Shown piece after piece: positions 52,452 to 61,199 of a DNA stretch of 64,000 bases (within the stretch, counting starts at the first letter, position 1; the number at the start of each line of letters is the position of its first letter). Position numbers and translations under genes: made by a program. The stretch is taken from contig NZ_AZEC01000013.1 of assembly GCF_001435585.1 (NCBI RefSeq), positions 22,325 to 86,324 on the forward strand, in the 5' to 3' direction. The notes below the pieces were generated by a model that worked only from the letters and a program-made list of their open reading frames with translations, searched no databases and was not told where the DNA came from. The DNA is from Schleiferilactobacillus perolens DSM 12744. GTDB lineage: Bacteria > Bacillota > Bacilli > Lactobacillales > Lactobacillaceae.

Positions 52452-53828
52452 ATGTTCAAAAAGGTATTAGTCGCTAACCGGGGTGAGATTGCGGTCCAAA
52501 TTATTCGCGCCCTCCACGAATTGAATATCACGGCAGTGGCCATTTATTCCAGCGCCGATAAGGATGCCTTGTTTGTTCAACTGGCTGATGAAGCCATTTG
52601 TATTGGCGGTCCGCAGCCAGCGCAATCCTATTTGAATATGTCTCAAATTCTCAGTGCGGCCAATCTCACTGGCTGCGAGGCCATTCATCCCGGTTATGGC
52701 TTCTTGTCAGAAAACGCGGAGTTTGCCCGCTTGTGCGCGGAATGTCACATTGCCTTCATTGGGCCGACGCCAGAGGTAATCGACTTAATGGGAGACAAGG
52801 CCCACGCCCGGGCCGCGATGCAAAAAAGCGGCGTCCCGGTGATTCCCGGCAGTGAAGGCACTGTGGCCAGTCTGGCAGAAGCAATGACCACTGCCCACCG
52901 AATCGGGTACCCCATTTTGCTCAAAGCAGCGGAAGGTGGCGGCGGTAAAGGTATTCGGGCTGTGGCGGCCGCCGCTGATTTACCGGCAGCGTTTCGCGAG
53001 ACCCAGCGGGAAGCTCGCTTGAACTACGGTGATGACCGAATTTATATTGAAAAATTGGTGACCAATGCCAAACATATTGAAATGCAGGTCATCGCTGATA
53101 CCCACGGCCACATCGTGTACCTGCCGGAGCGGGATTGCTCCATGCAGCGCCATCATCAGAAGGTCATTGAAGAAAGTCCCTGCCAGGATATCACCCCGGT
53201 CGAACGGGCCAAGCTTGGTAATATCGTGGTGCAAGCCTGTCATCAGATTGGTTATACCAACACAGGCACGTTCGAGTTTTTGATGGATAGCCATCATCAC
53301 TTCTATTTTTTGGAAATGAATACCCGGCTGCAGGTGGAGCACACGGTGACCGAGGAAGTCACTGGTCTGCAACTGATCAAGGCCATGGTGCGCGTTGCTG
53401 CGGGGGAGTCTTTGCCTTTTACCCAAGCGGATGCCCAGGTGAAAGGGTATGCCCTGGAGTGCCGGATCAATGCCGAAGATCCCGCTAATAATTTCCGCCC
53501 GTCACCTGGCACATTGCAGCAGCTATATTTACCCGATGGCACGCTGGGTGTGCGCATCGACAGCGGGGTGACGACGGGCAGCACAATTCCACCCTTTTAT
53601 GACGCAATGATCGCTAAGCTGATCGTTCATTTGCCCACCCGGGAGGAAACCATCGTGAAGATGCAACGGGTCTTGGGGGAATGTATCGTACGCGGTATCG
53701 CCATTAACCGCGACTTCTTGCAAGCGCTGCTGGCGTCGCCGAAGTTTGCGGATGCCCAATACACGACAGACTATATTGAACAAGAATTCTTACCGGAATG
53801 GAGGAGCAAGCGCGATGTTACAGCCTAA
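52452..53828 (+). CDS. accC: Acetyl-CoA carboxylase biotin carboxylase subunit
   Basis: 458 residues. ATP-grasp enzyme that carboxylates AccB-biotin. KVLVANRGEIAVQIIRA start, glycine-rich ATP loop KAAEGGGGKGIRAV, EMNTRLQVEHTVTE catalytic block. Overlaps accD by 14 bp. Confidence 0.95.
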   Translation: MFKKVLVANRGEIAVQIIRALHELNITAVAIYSSADKDALFVQLADEAICIGGPQPAQSYLNMSQILSAANLTGCEAIHPGYGFLSENAEFARLCAECHIAFIGPTPEVIDLMGDKAHARAAMQKSGVPVIPGSEGTVASLAEAMTTAHRIGYPILLKAAEGGGGKGIRAVAAAADLPAAFRETQREARLNYGDDRIYIEKLVTNAKHIEMQVIADTHGHIVYLPERDCSMQRHHQKVIEESPCQDITPVERAKLGNIVVQACHQIGYTNTGTFEFLMDSHHHFYFLEMNTRLQVEHTVTEEVTGLQLIKAMVRVAAGESLPFTQADAQVKGYALECRINAEDPANNFRPSPGTLQQLYLPDGTLGVRIDSGVTTGSTIPPFYDAMIAKLIVHLPTREETIVKMQRVLGECIVRGIAINRDFLQALLASPKFADAQYTTDYIEQEFLPEWRSKRDVTA

Positions 53829-54657
53829 ATTTACACCGCCCACCGCGACGGAGTTAGCCCAGCGCAAACGGGCGATTCCTGATCGACTTGTGCAAAGCTG
53901 CCCAGTGTGCGGGCGTACTTTCTTCCGTTTCCAGGCTGGCCACTACATGACGTGTCCGCATTGCGGTTATGCATTACGGATTACTGCCCGGAAACGGGTG
54001 AAGCTGCTTTTTGACGATTTCCAAGAAACCAATAAGCAGCTGACGGTGCCGGCCCAGTACAACGATGCCGCCTATCAGGCCAAAATTGCTAAGGCTAAGA
54101 AAATCACCAAGCTGAAGGAAAGCGTCCTGACCGGCCAAGCCCGCATCGGCGCCCAACATTTTGCAGCAGGCATCATGGATCCCTATTTCATTATGGGTTC
54201 TTTGGGTAGTGCCACAGGTGAAAAGATCACCCGGCTGTTTGAAGCGGCCACGAAAGATAAGTTACCGGTGGTGCTGTTCACCGCGTCTGGCGGGGCACGG
54301 ATGCAGGAGGGCATTGCGTCGTTGATGCAAATGGCAAAAGTTTCCCAGGCAGTGGCCGCCCATGATCAGGCGGGTTTGTTATACATCACCGTTCTATGCG
54401 ATCCCACCACTGGGGGCGTCACGGCCTCCTTCGCCATGCAAGGCGATATCATTTTGGCTGAACCCCACGCTCTGGTTGGTTTTGCTGGGCGGCGGGTGAT
54501 TGAGCAAACGATTCATGAAAAATTACCTGCTGATTTTCAACGGGCCGAAACCATCCAGCAACACGGTTTCATTGATGCGATCGTACCCCGGGATCAGCAA
54601 AAACAAGTTTTGGAACGTCTGCTCAAGTGGCATGCCGTGACGGAGGTGACCGCCTAA
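53815..54657 (+). CDS. accD: Acetyl-CoA carboxylase carboxyltransferase beta subunit
   Basis: 280 residues from the ATG at 53815 (GGAGG upstream). N-terminal zinc ribbon with CPVCG and CPHCG (about 27-52), then the carboxyltransferase crotonase-like domain (SGGARMQEGIASLMQM). Its stop shares a base with the accA start. Confidence 0.95.
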   Translation: MLQPKFTPPTATELAQRKRAIPDRLVQSCPVCGRTFFRFQAGHYMTCPHCGYALRITARKRVKLLFDDFQETNKQLTVPAQYNDAAYQAKIAKAKKITKLKESVLTGQARIGAQHFAAGIMDPYFIMGSLGSATGEKITRLFEAATKDKLPVVLFTASGGARMQEGIASLMQMAKVSQAVAAHDQAGLLYITVLCDPTTGGVTASFAMQGDIILAEPHALVGFAGRRVIEQTIHEKLPADFQRAETIQQHGFIDAIVPRDQQKQVLERLLKWHAVTEVTA

Positions 54658-55430
54658 TGGTCCAGCAACAGGACGCTTTTGCAGCGGTGAAAGCTGCCCG
54701 CTCCACAGCGAAGATCCCCATTCAAACATTGATTGACGATTTGGTCACCGACTTTTTTCCCTTGCACGGCGACCGCGCCGGCGGCGATGACCCAGCGATG
54801 ATCGGCGGTATTGGTCAATTGCGGGAGATGCCCGTGACCATTGTCGGGATTCAGAAGGGTACCAACACCCAAGAAAACATTGATCGCCACTTTGGCAGTG
54901 CGTTGCCGGAGGGTTACCGTAAGTCGTTGCGTCTGATGAAGGAAGCCGCCAAATTTCACCGGCCGGTCCTGGCGTTGATCAATACCCCTGGGGCTTTTCC
55001 GGATAAGCATTCGGAAGACTTTGGTCAAGGCGAAGCGATTGCGCGCAGTTTACTGGAGGGGATGCAGCTGCCGACCCCGATTCTCAGCATTATCGTTGGA
55101 GAAGGCGGCAGCGGCGGTGCGTTGGCACTGGCCTGCGGAGACGAGGTGTGGATGTTTGAACACAGCACTTACGCCATTCTTTCTCCAGAAGGTTATGCCA
55201 GTATCATGTGGAAAGACGCCGCCAAAGCACCGGCGGCGGCCGCTAAGTTGGGATTAACCCCCAAGGAGCTGCTCGCCGAGCATGTGGTGGATCGCGTGAT
55301 CACGGAAGTCACCAACCAAACGGAGGCGGCGGATCTGGCCACGGCCATCCACGCCCGTTTGACCACTCTGTTAGCATTGCCGCCAGCGGAACTATTGACC
55401 CGCCGTCAGGCACGCTATCGTAAATTTTAG
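54657..55430 (+). CDS. accA: Acetyl-CoA carboxylase carboxyltransferase alpha subunit
   Basis: 257 residues from 54657 (TAATG overlap). Crotonase fold with INTPGAFPDKHSEDFGQGEAIA and VGEGGSGGALAL oxyanion motifs. Shorter than the E. coli protein (about 320), as usual in lactobacilli. Confidence 0.94.
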   Translation: MVQQQDAFAAVKAARSTAKIPIQTLIDDLVTDFFPLHGDRAGGDDPAMIGGIGQLREMPVTIVGIQKGTNTQENIDRHFGSALPEGYRKSLRLMKEAAKFHRPVLALINTPGAFPDKHSEDFGQGEAIARSLLEGMQLPTPILSIIVGEGGSGGALALACGDEVWMFEHSTYAILSPEGYASIMWKDAAKAPAAAAKLGLTPKELLAEHVVDRVITEVTNQTEAADLATAIHARLTTLLALPPAELLTRRQARYRKF

Positions 55431-55449
55431 AAAGTAGGCTAAATAGCAT

Positions 55450-56208
55450 ATGGCAGGATTTTTAACCGGTAAGAAGATTGTGGTCATGGGGGTCGCAAAT
55501 CCCCGCAGTATCGCCTGGGGCTGTGCCCAAGCCATGGCCGACCAAGGCGCTACGGTGATTCTCACGTATCAAAACGCCCGCATCAAGAAATCATTGGAAC
55601 GGTTTGTCCCAGAGGGCTTCCCACTGGTGGAATGTGATGTGGCAGAAGATGAAAAAGTTGAGCAGGCCTTCCAAGAAATTGGCCGTCAGTTCACCAAAAT
55701 TGATGGTGTGCTGCACGCCATTGCATTTGCGGATAAGGACACCTTGCAAAATGGACTTGTGCACACGACCCAAGCCGGCTATGATCTGGCCCAAAATATC
55801 AGTGCCTATTCGTTCATTAGTGTGGCCAGATATGCTCAGCCCATTCTAAACAATCCCGCTGGATTAGTGACGCTAACCTACTTTGGTTCCGAACGGGCCA
55901 TCCCCAATTACAATATGATGGGCGTGGCCAAGGCCTCCTTGGAAGCCAGCGTGCGCTACTTGGCCTCAGATTTGGGCGATGATCATATTCGCGTTAACGC
56001 CATTTCTGCTGGCGCCGTGAAAACGTTGGCCGTATCCGGCATCAAGCACCATAACGAGCTGTTGAAACTCTCCCAGGAAAACACCGTGGACGGGCAAAGT
56101 GTCACCACGGAAGAAATCGGCAATGTGGCGGCGTTTTTGATGTCTGACTTGGCCACCGGGATTACCGGCGATGTGATTTATGTGGACAAAGGTGTCCACT
56201 TAATGTAA
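55450..56208 (+). CDS. fabI: Enoyl-ACP reductase FabI
   Basis: 252 residues. NADH-dependent final reduction of the cycle. SDR variant with GVANPRSIAWG, and the Y-x6-K catalytic pair in YNMMGVAK. FabI rather than FabK is used, which predicts triclosan sensitivity of this step. Shares one base with birA. Confidence 0.94.
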   Translation: MAGFLTGKKIVVMGVANPRSIAWGCAQAMADQGATVILTYQNARIKKSLERFVPEGFPLVECDVAEDEKVEQAFQEIGRQFTKIDGVLHAIAFADKDTLQNGLVHTTQAGYDLAQNISAYSFISVARYAQPILNNPAGLVTLTYFGSERAIPNYNMMGVAKASLEASVRYLASDLGDDHIRVNAISAGAVKTLAVSGIKHHNELLKLSQENTVDGQSVTTEEIGNVAAFLMSDLATGITGDVIYVDKGVHLM

Positions 56209-56975
56209 TGACTCTCAGTGCAGCAGTGATCAACGCCGCGCAGGATGTCCCCGTGACGGTGTTTGCGACACTCCCATCCACCAACCGGTATGCCAAAGAC
56301 TTTGCCCAGCATCATTCTGTCAGCGGGGCCCAAGCCTTTATTGCGGATACCCAGACCGCTGGCTATGGCAAACGCGGGCGGGCCTTTTATTCGCCCTCCG
56401 GCAGCGGTCTGTATCTCAGTTTATTGGTGCCGGCAGCAAGCGTGGCGCCACTAGCTCCCGGATTGTTGACCACCGGTGCCGCCGTAGCGCTGGTGAATGC
56501 GCTGCAGCCGTTCTTTCCAGAGACGTTGTTTCACGTGAAATGGATCAATGACATTATTGTCCAAGATCGTAAATGCGGCGGTATTCTGGTGGAACAGACC
56601 CACGACGCGGTGGTCATTGGGATCGGGTTGAACCTGTTCACGGCGGCTTTCCCAGAATCCATTCAAAACAAGGCGGGCTCCTTGGGTACTTTACCCGTGG
56701 ACCGCAATGCGATTGCCGCGGCGCTGCTGATCCAATTAATGGCGCTGTTACCGCAGTACCATACGGGTCACTTCATTCCTCGCTACGCCCAACTATCGAT
56801 GGTGCTGGGACAACTGGTCACCTTGACCATTGGCCAGACCCAAGTCCAAGGGGTGGCGCGAATGATCGCGCCCACTGGTCAATTAATCCTGAGTTTCCCC
56901 GATGGCACCAGCCAGGCTTTTTCTGCGGGCGAAGTGACCAAAGTGGATCTGCCCACAGCAAATTATGGAGGTTAA
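56208..56975 (+). CDS. birA: Biotin-[acetyl-CoA-carboxylase] ligase
   Basis: 255 residues, catalytic domain only with no N-terminal HTH, so not a repressor. TQTAGYGKRGRAFYSPSGSGLYLSLL (biotinyl-AMP loop) and KWINDIIV.DRKCGGILVE are conserved; a C-terminal SH3-like part follows. Biotinylates AccB from the same operon. Confidence 0.92.
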   Translation: MTLSAAVINAAQDVPVTVFATLPSTNRYAKDFAQHHSVSGAQAFIADTQTAGYGKRGRAFYSPSGSGLYLSLLVPAASVAPLAPGLLTTGAAVALVNALQPFFPETLFHVKWINDIIVQDRKCGGILVEQTHDAVVIGIGLNLFTAAFPESIQNKAGSLGTLPVDRNAIAAALLIQLMALLPQYHTGHFIPRYAQLSMVLGQLVTLTIGQTQVQGVARMIAPTGQLILSFPDGTSQAFSAGEVTKVDLPTANYGG

Positions 56976-56978
56976 ACA

Positions 56979-57527
56979 ATGTTCAAACGACACGATGCAG
57001 CTATCATTGCTTTGTTCGTGGCATTATTGATTGCGTTAGGCTTTATTCCGCCGCTGCCCGTTCCGTTTATTCCAGTTCCGATCGTGATGCAAAATCTCGG
57101 TGTACTGCTCACGGCGATATTGCTGGGCAGTAAACGCGGCAGCGCCGTCATCGGCTTATTTTTCTTGCTGGTTATTTTAGGGCTGCCGGTATTATCCAGT
57201 CGGACCGCCGGACCAGCCGTATTCTTGGGCGCCAGCGGCGGTTTTCTCACTGGTTGGGTAGTCACACCAGTGCTTTACGGTACCGCCGATCGGCTGCTGG
57301 GCAACCATGCCCATTGGTGGCAGCGGGGAATTCTATTATGGCTGGTCGGTGCAGTGATCGTCGATTTCTTAGGCGCACTCTGGCTCACCGTTGGCCTGCA
57401 CATGCCCTTTGCTAGTGCGCTCACCGCCAGCTTGATCTTCATTCCCGGCGACTCGCTCAAAACAGGATTAGCTGTCCTAGTCGCCCAACGCATCCAAGCC
57501 GCCGTCCCGCAACTTAAGCAAGGTTAA
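56979..57527 (+). CDS. bioY: Biotin ECF S component BioY
   Basis: 182 residues, six helices. PPLPVPFIPVPIVMQNLGVLLTAILLG and the later GGFLTGW motif are typical BioY. Imports biotin for AccB, either alone or with the EcfAAT module. Start follows birA by 3 bp. Last gene of the fab operon. Confidence 0.93.
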   Translation: MFKRHDAAIIALFVALLIALGFIPPLPVPFIPVPIVMQNLGVLLTAILLGSKRGSAVIGLFFLLVILGLPVLSSRTAGPAVFLGASGGFLTGWVVTPVLYGTADRLLGNHAHWWQRGILLWLVGAVIVDFLGALWLTVGLHMPFASALTASLIFIPGDSLKTGLAVLVAQRIQAAVPQLKQG

Positions 57528-57534
57528 TCAAAAT

Positions 57535-57623
57535 AAAAAAGGACTGGCCAAAGTCCAATCCCGATGAAGCTTGCGCACCTTAGCACGGCGAATCGGCGAT
57601 CACTTTTAGGCCAGTCCTTTTTT
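57535..57623. terminator. Bidirectional terminator with inserted family E-like core
   Basis: AAAAAAGGACTGGCC (57535-57549) pairs with GGCCAGTCCTTTTTT (57609-57623), a perfect 15-bp stem usable in both directions (bioY and the glycosyltransferase). The 59-nt interior holds a second stem CCGAT/ATCGG and TTGCGCACCTTAGCACGG, resembling the family E core at 25.6 and 28.2 kb. Confidence 0.85.
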
Positions 57624-57625
57624 CT

Positions 57626-58774
57626 TTACGATAATTGAAGTGAATCTAGAATCTTAATGAAACTATTGATCGTCCGATCCCACGTGACACTGTGCAGATA
57701 CTTATTTGACTCGTGGATCATCTTCGGCAATCCCTCAGGTTGGCGCACTGTGTCCAGAATCGTCTGGGCTAGGGCTTTTTCGTCCATATGCGTCGGAATA
57801 TAACCGGTATCCGGCAAGAAGTAGCGGCCGGTACCTTCCAGAAAGTCAATGAAGGGCAGACCGGTACTCATCATTTCAAACGGCACCAGCGAAAAGTTGG
57901 TCATGGATGGGGCGATGCCGAAATCGGCCCAGTGATACAAGGCATTCATTTCCGGCCGGGTGAGCTTACCCAAGTTTTTACCATTGATGAAGTGCTTGCT
58001 CTTGGGAGAACCAAAGTAGCGAATCTTCAAGGTAATGCCCTTTTTAGCCAGAATGGCTTCCGCGTTTTTTAACACCAATTGAATTGTAATCGGTGCGCGC
58101 CGTGGACTGGTCCATTTGGTATAGACGGCCAATTTGACGGTGGCCATATCTTTGTAAGTGTTGAAGTCGCGTTCTTTCAGCGGATAATGATCCAAGTCGA
58201 TGGGGAAGTTGATTTGATCAATGATTCCGTGGGGGTCGCATTGGTCCTCAATCATTTTGACACACCACGGTCCCAGGGAAATGATATGTAAGCCTAAATC
58301 GTAGGTCCGCTTGGCCAACTGGTAACGGTCGCCGAAAGGATAGAAATAAGGCTCGTAGTCCTGGACGAAATACATCTTGTAGCCTGGTTTGCTCTTGATG
58401 ACGTAGGCGGACTCCCACAATGTGGCGACCCAAATGTCGGATTGATGGCTGTCCAGGTGACTCATATCCAAGCATTTACCCTGGTAATTGGGGTAGTTAA
58501 ACTCTGCGTTGGTCGCCATATCTTCTGCAGACTGGGGCACGTAGCTGAGATAGAACACCTGGTAGCCCTGCTCACTAAGCAATGTGCCCAGATGCAGCAT
58601 GGTGGTTTGACCGCCATCGTAGGCAATGATCCCAGTGGTGACAAACGTAATGGAACGATAATGGGCCCGCCGATTTTGCTGGGCGGGTTCATCGTTAAAG
58701 TACTTCAGAATCGCGTCATACTGATGGATACTGCCGGTGGGGACATCGGCAACCTTTGTTTTGACTGGTTTCAA
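57626..58774 (-). CDS. WsaF-like glycosyltransferase
   Basis: 382 residues, GT-B fold, cytosolic. N-terminal acceptor half (about 45-190, with YFVQDYEPYFYPFGDRY) and C-terminal donor half (about 215-370, with GIAPSMTNFSLVPFEMMSTGLPFI, the nucleotide-sugar-binding Glu region). The WsaF rhamnosyltransferase family is the closest I recognise. It stands alone, without a polysaccharide cluster. Confidence 0.82.
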   Translation of the reverse strand: MKPVKTKVADVPTGSIHQYDAILKYFNDEPAQQNRRAHYRSITFVTTGIIAYDGGQTTMLHLGTLLSEQGYQVFYLSYVPQSAEDMATNAEFNYPNYQGKCLDMSHLDSHQSDIWVATLWESAYVIKSKPGYKMYFVQDYEPYFYPFGDRYQLAKRTYDLGLHIISLGPWCVKMIEDQCDPHGIIDQINFPIDLDHYPLKERDFNTYKDMATVKLAVYTKWTSPRRAPITIQLVLKNAEAILAKKGITLKIRYFGSPKSKHFINGKNLGKLTRPEMNALYHWADFGIAPSMTNFSLVPFEMMSTGLPFIDFLEGTGRYFLPDTGYIPTHMDEKALAQTILDTVRQPEGLPKMIHESNKYLHSVTWDRTINSFIKILDSLQLS

Positions 58775-58879
58775 AAAAACAACCCCTCACGAAAATTTAT
58801 ATAGAGTAACTGAGTAGAACATTCCTCTTCTACCTTAACGCTATTTCGTGGAGTGGTGCAAATTGGTCCAGTTAAACGG

Positions 58880-59095
58880 TCACAGACCCATGCGCTTCCG
58901 CAATTCAGGCTTGGGCAGGCCGGCTGTATGGTGTTTCACCGTCTCTGTCAGGTCTTGATTATCCAAGGTATCCGCAATTTGTTTACGCAGGGCGCGCGCG
59001 GCGTACTGGGCAAAAGTCTGTTTCGTGTCAATGAGATATTGTTTTAAGGCTGCCTCGGTTTCGTCGGGCAGACGGACTTCAATTCTATGTCGCAT
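58880..59095 (-). CDS. Small ribbon-helix-helix type protein
   Basis: 71 residues. The first ~45 (RIEVRLPDETEAALKQYLIDTKQTFAQYAARALRKQI) fit an RHH (CopG/DinJ-like) DNA-binding fold; the rest is a helical tail. No toxin gene is adjacent. GAGCAGG precedes the ATG. Likely a regulator or orphan antitoxin. Confidence 0.65.
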   Translation of the reverse strand: MRHRIEVRLPDETEAALKQYLIDTKQTFAQYAARALRKQIADTLDNQDLTETVKHHTAGLPKPELRKRMGL

Positions 59096-59125
59096 AAATT
59101 ACCTGCTCTCTGCTATGTAGTGGAG

Positions 59126-59728
59126 TTAAATGCTGATTTGGTGCTGTTTGTAGTAAAAGGTTTGATCATGTTTGTTGATGGGGCGGTGGACTTCACAGGG
59201 ATTACCGAAAGCCACCACATTGGCGGGAATATCTTTGGTGATGACACTGCCGGCACCGATGACGGTATTAGCGCCAATAGAAACCCCAGGTAAAACCACA
59301 ACACCGGCTCCCAGCCAGGCGTTTTCGCCAATCTTGATCGGAACATTGTACTGATATTCTTTTTCCCGTAAGGCTGGCAGAACCGGATGCGCAGCTGTGG
59401 CCAGGGTGACATTGGGGCCAAACATCACATGGTCGCCCACGTCGATACGGGTGTCATCTACCAGTGTGAGGTTAAAGTTGGCATAAATATGGTTGCCAAA
59501 ATGGACAAACCGGCCGGCCCAATTGGCATGGAAGGGTGGTTCCAGATAACAATCAGACCCAATGGTCGCAAACATTTCTTGAAGCAATGCCTGCCGTTTA
59601 GCTCGCTCACTGGGGCGGGTATGATTGTAATCGTAAAGCTTTTCCAGCGCCTGCTGTTGTGCTTGGGCGATGGCGTCGTCACCAGGCAGATAGAGTTCAC
59701 CAGAGTGCATTTTGTCGCTTTCAGACAT
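59126..59728 (-). CDS. Maltose/galactoside-type O-acetyltransferase
   Basis: 200 residues. Left-handed beta-helix hexapeptide enzyme of the LacA/Maa family: N-terminal Mac domain (about 5-60), catalytic His in TLATAAHPV, and hexapeptide rungs ending IGAGSVITKDIPANVVAFGNPC. Acetylates sugars with acetyl-CoA. Confidence 0.92.
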   Translation of the reverse strand: MSESDKMHSGELYLPGDDAIAQAQQQALEKLYDYNHTRPSERAKRQALLQEMFATIGSDCYLEPPFHANWAGRFVHFGNHIYANFNLTLVDDTRIDVGDHVMFGPNVTLATAAHPVLPALREKEYQYNVPIKIGENAWLGAGVVVLPGVSIGANTVIGAGSVITKDIPANVVAFGNPCEVHRPINKHDQTFYYKQHQISI

Positions 59729-60003
59729 TGGTTATGCCTCCTTTTTGCTAAGAATAACAAGATTATATAATTTTCAAACAAGAAGGGCTAGTGATTGACC
59801 AACGAGACAAGTTAGCCATGGCGGATTGTAACGATCAGAAGTGAAAAAGGGCCGCTGTATCTCCACGACGTCTCTTGGGGGATGAACAAGAAACGCCATG
59901 TGGAGACACAACGGCCTTAAGGATACAAAATGCAAATCGCGACAAATAAGACTGAGATCGGCGATATTTCAGTGGTTAACCGATGCCCAGACACATCGGC
60001 CAG
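59729..60003. other. Intergenic region with long hairpin
   Basis: 275 bp, no gene seen; contains the long hairpin at 59847-59918. Confidence 0.5.
59847..59918 (-). terminator. Long imperfect hairpin, probable terminator
   Basis: AAGGGCCGCTGTATCTCCAC-type arm pairs with its near complement (GTGGAGACACAACGGCCTT) over about 20 bp, with a further inner pairing. On the minus strand TTTTT follows, so it can end the hydroxyacyl-CoA dehydrogenase transcript. At about 72 nt it is unusually large for a terminator. Confidence 0.6.
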
Positions 60004-60924
60004 CTAGACAGTGACTGTCGACTGTTCTTTTTCGTCACCCAATGCAGTGAGGAACCCGGCCTGCATATAGGCAGGGTTCGGATAAGTGTAGAAGCCGCGA
60101 CCAGTTTCCAGACCAAGATAGCCTTGGTCAGTGCGTGCTTTAATTTTTTGCGCCACTGCCTTGGCCACGTCACCCGGCTGTTGCGAGAAGATTTCGTAGG
60201 CGGTGCGTAATCCCACCACGTCAATCACAGCAAACGGTCCGCGGGGTGCACCCGTCGCCAGCATCCAAACCCGGTCGATGGTATAAGCATCCGCCACGTC
60301 TGTCCCCCACAGCTTGAAGGCCGCATCAAGGAACGGAACCAGCAAGGAGTTCAAAATATAACCTGGCTGCTCTTTATTCAAGACGATCGGAATCATACCG
60401 ATTTCCCGGGTGAATTCCTCGATCTCTGCAGTCGCCGCCGGATTAGTCCGCGCATGGCCCATGATTTCCACGGTGTTACGAATCCAAATCATGTTGGCAA
60501 AGTGCATTGCCAAGAATTTATCTGGACGCCCGGTAGAATCTGCCAGTCGAGATGGCAGCATGGTGGATGAATTCGTGGCAATCAGCGCTTCTTTAGGCAA
60601 TAAGGGTGCCAGTTTTGAATAAAAATCCACTTTTATGGTTGGAATTTCTGGGATCGATTCAATCACCAAATCCACATCTGTCGCGGCGGCAGATAGGTCG
60701 CTGGTGAGCCGGATGGCCGATTCCGTTGCTTCGGTCTTTGCCGGCGAGGCTTGGAGATCTTCCTGGTAGGACGGGCTAAGCCGCGCCAATCGGCTGGCAG
60801 CCTGGGTCAATGCCTCGTCACTGATGTCATAGAGGGTCACGTTTTTGCCGTGGAAGGCGGCTTGATAGGCAATTTGACTGCCTAATGTGCCCCCACCTAC
60901 GACGAGAATGTTTTGTAATGTCAT
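60004..60924 (-). CDS. 3-hydroxyacyl-CoA dehydrogenase family protein
   Basis: 306 residues. NAD motif LVVGGGTLGSQIA (about 7-19), catalytic Ser/His region TNSSTMLPSRLA and AMHFANM, and a helical C-terminal dimer domain. In lactobacilli it is more likely to act on a small hydroxy acid than in beta-oxidation. A near-consensus cre site lies upstream. Confidence 0.87.
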   Translation of the reverse strand: MTLQNILVVGGGTLGSQIAYQAAFHGKNVTLYDISDEALTQAASRLARLSPSYQEDLQASPAKTEATESAIRLTSDLSAAATDVDLVIESIPEIPTIKVDFYSKLAPLLPKEALIATNSSTMLPSRLADSTGRPDKFLAMHFANMIWIRNTVEIMGHARTNPAATAEIEEFTREIGMIPIVLNKEQPGYILNSLLVPFLDAAFKLWGTDVADAYTIDRVWMLATGAPRGPFAVIDVVGLRTAYEIFSQQPGDVAKAVAQKIKARTDQGYLGLETGRGFYTYPNPAYMQAGFLTALGDEKEQSTVTV

Positions 60925-60947
60925 AAGCCAACACCTCTCTCAATATC

Positions 60948-60961
60948 TGTAAGCGGTACCA
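60948..60961. promoter_or_regulatory. Near-consensus cre (CcpA) site
   Basis: TGTAAGCGGTACCA differs from the TGWAANCGNTNWCA consensus at one position. Located 24 bp upstream of the dehydrogenase start, a position that would give catabolite repression. Confidence 0.5.
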
Positions 60962-61055
60962 AACCATCTTTATTATACCGAACTTCACGGTGGGTTGTAT
61001 ACAATTGCACAAAATAATTCGAGCTTTTCTTAAGTCCCATTTAAGCTAAATATGC

Positions 61056-61197
61056 CATAATATGGATATGGTTGAATTCCACTTATGAGGGGTGGAATCG
61101 ACCGCCGCACTCTCGCGGTATTATCTTTTGGGGAACATGCAACCCACCATTAGAGCCCATCATACCGGTAGTTTGGGATCGGTATGGTGGGTATTTT
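61056..61197 (+). ncRNA. Candidate small RNA ending at an orphan terminator
   Basis: There is a strong terminator at 61156-61197 but no plus-strand gene upstream, so a short transcript likely starts near the CATAAT at 61056. Within it, ATTCCAC/GTGGAAT (61075-61099) forms a hairpin and ACCGC.../GCGGT another. No Rfam family recognised; the GGGGTGGAA stretch is only loosely like a T-box. Confidence 0.35.
61156..61197 (+). terminator. Strong terminator without upstream gene
   Basis: CCCATCATACCG pairs with CGGTATGGTGGG (one G-U) around a 12-nt loop, followed by TATTTTT. Confidence 0.85.
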
Positions 61198-61199
61198 TG

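Noticed and set aside
61075..61197. T-box leader, because of GGGGTGGAA followed by a terminator
   Set aside because: The T-box core (GGTGGNACCGCG) is not matched, there is no room for specifier stems, and no gene lies downstream.
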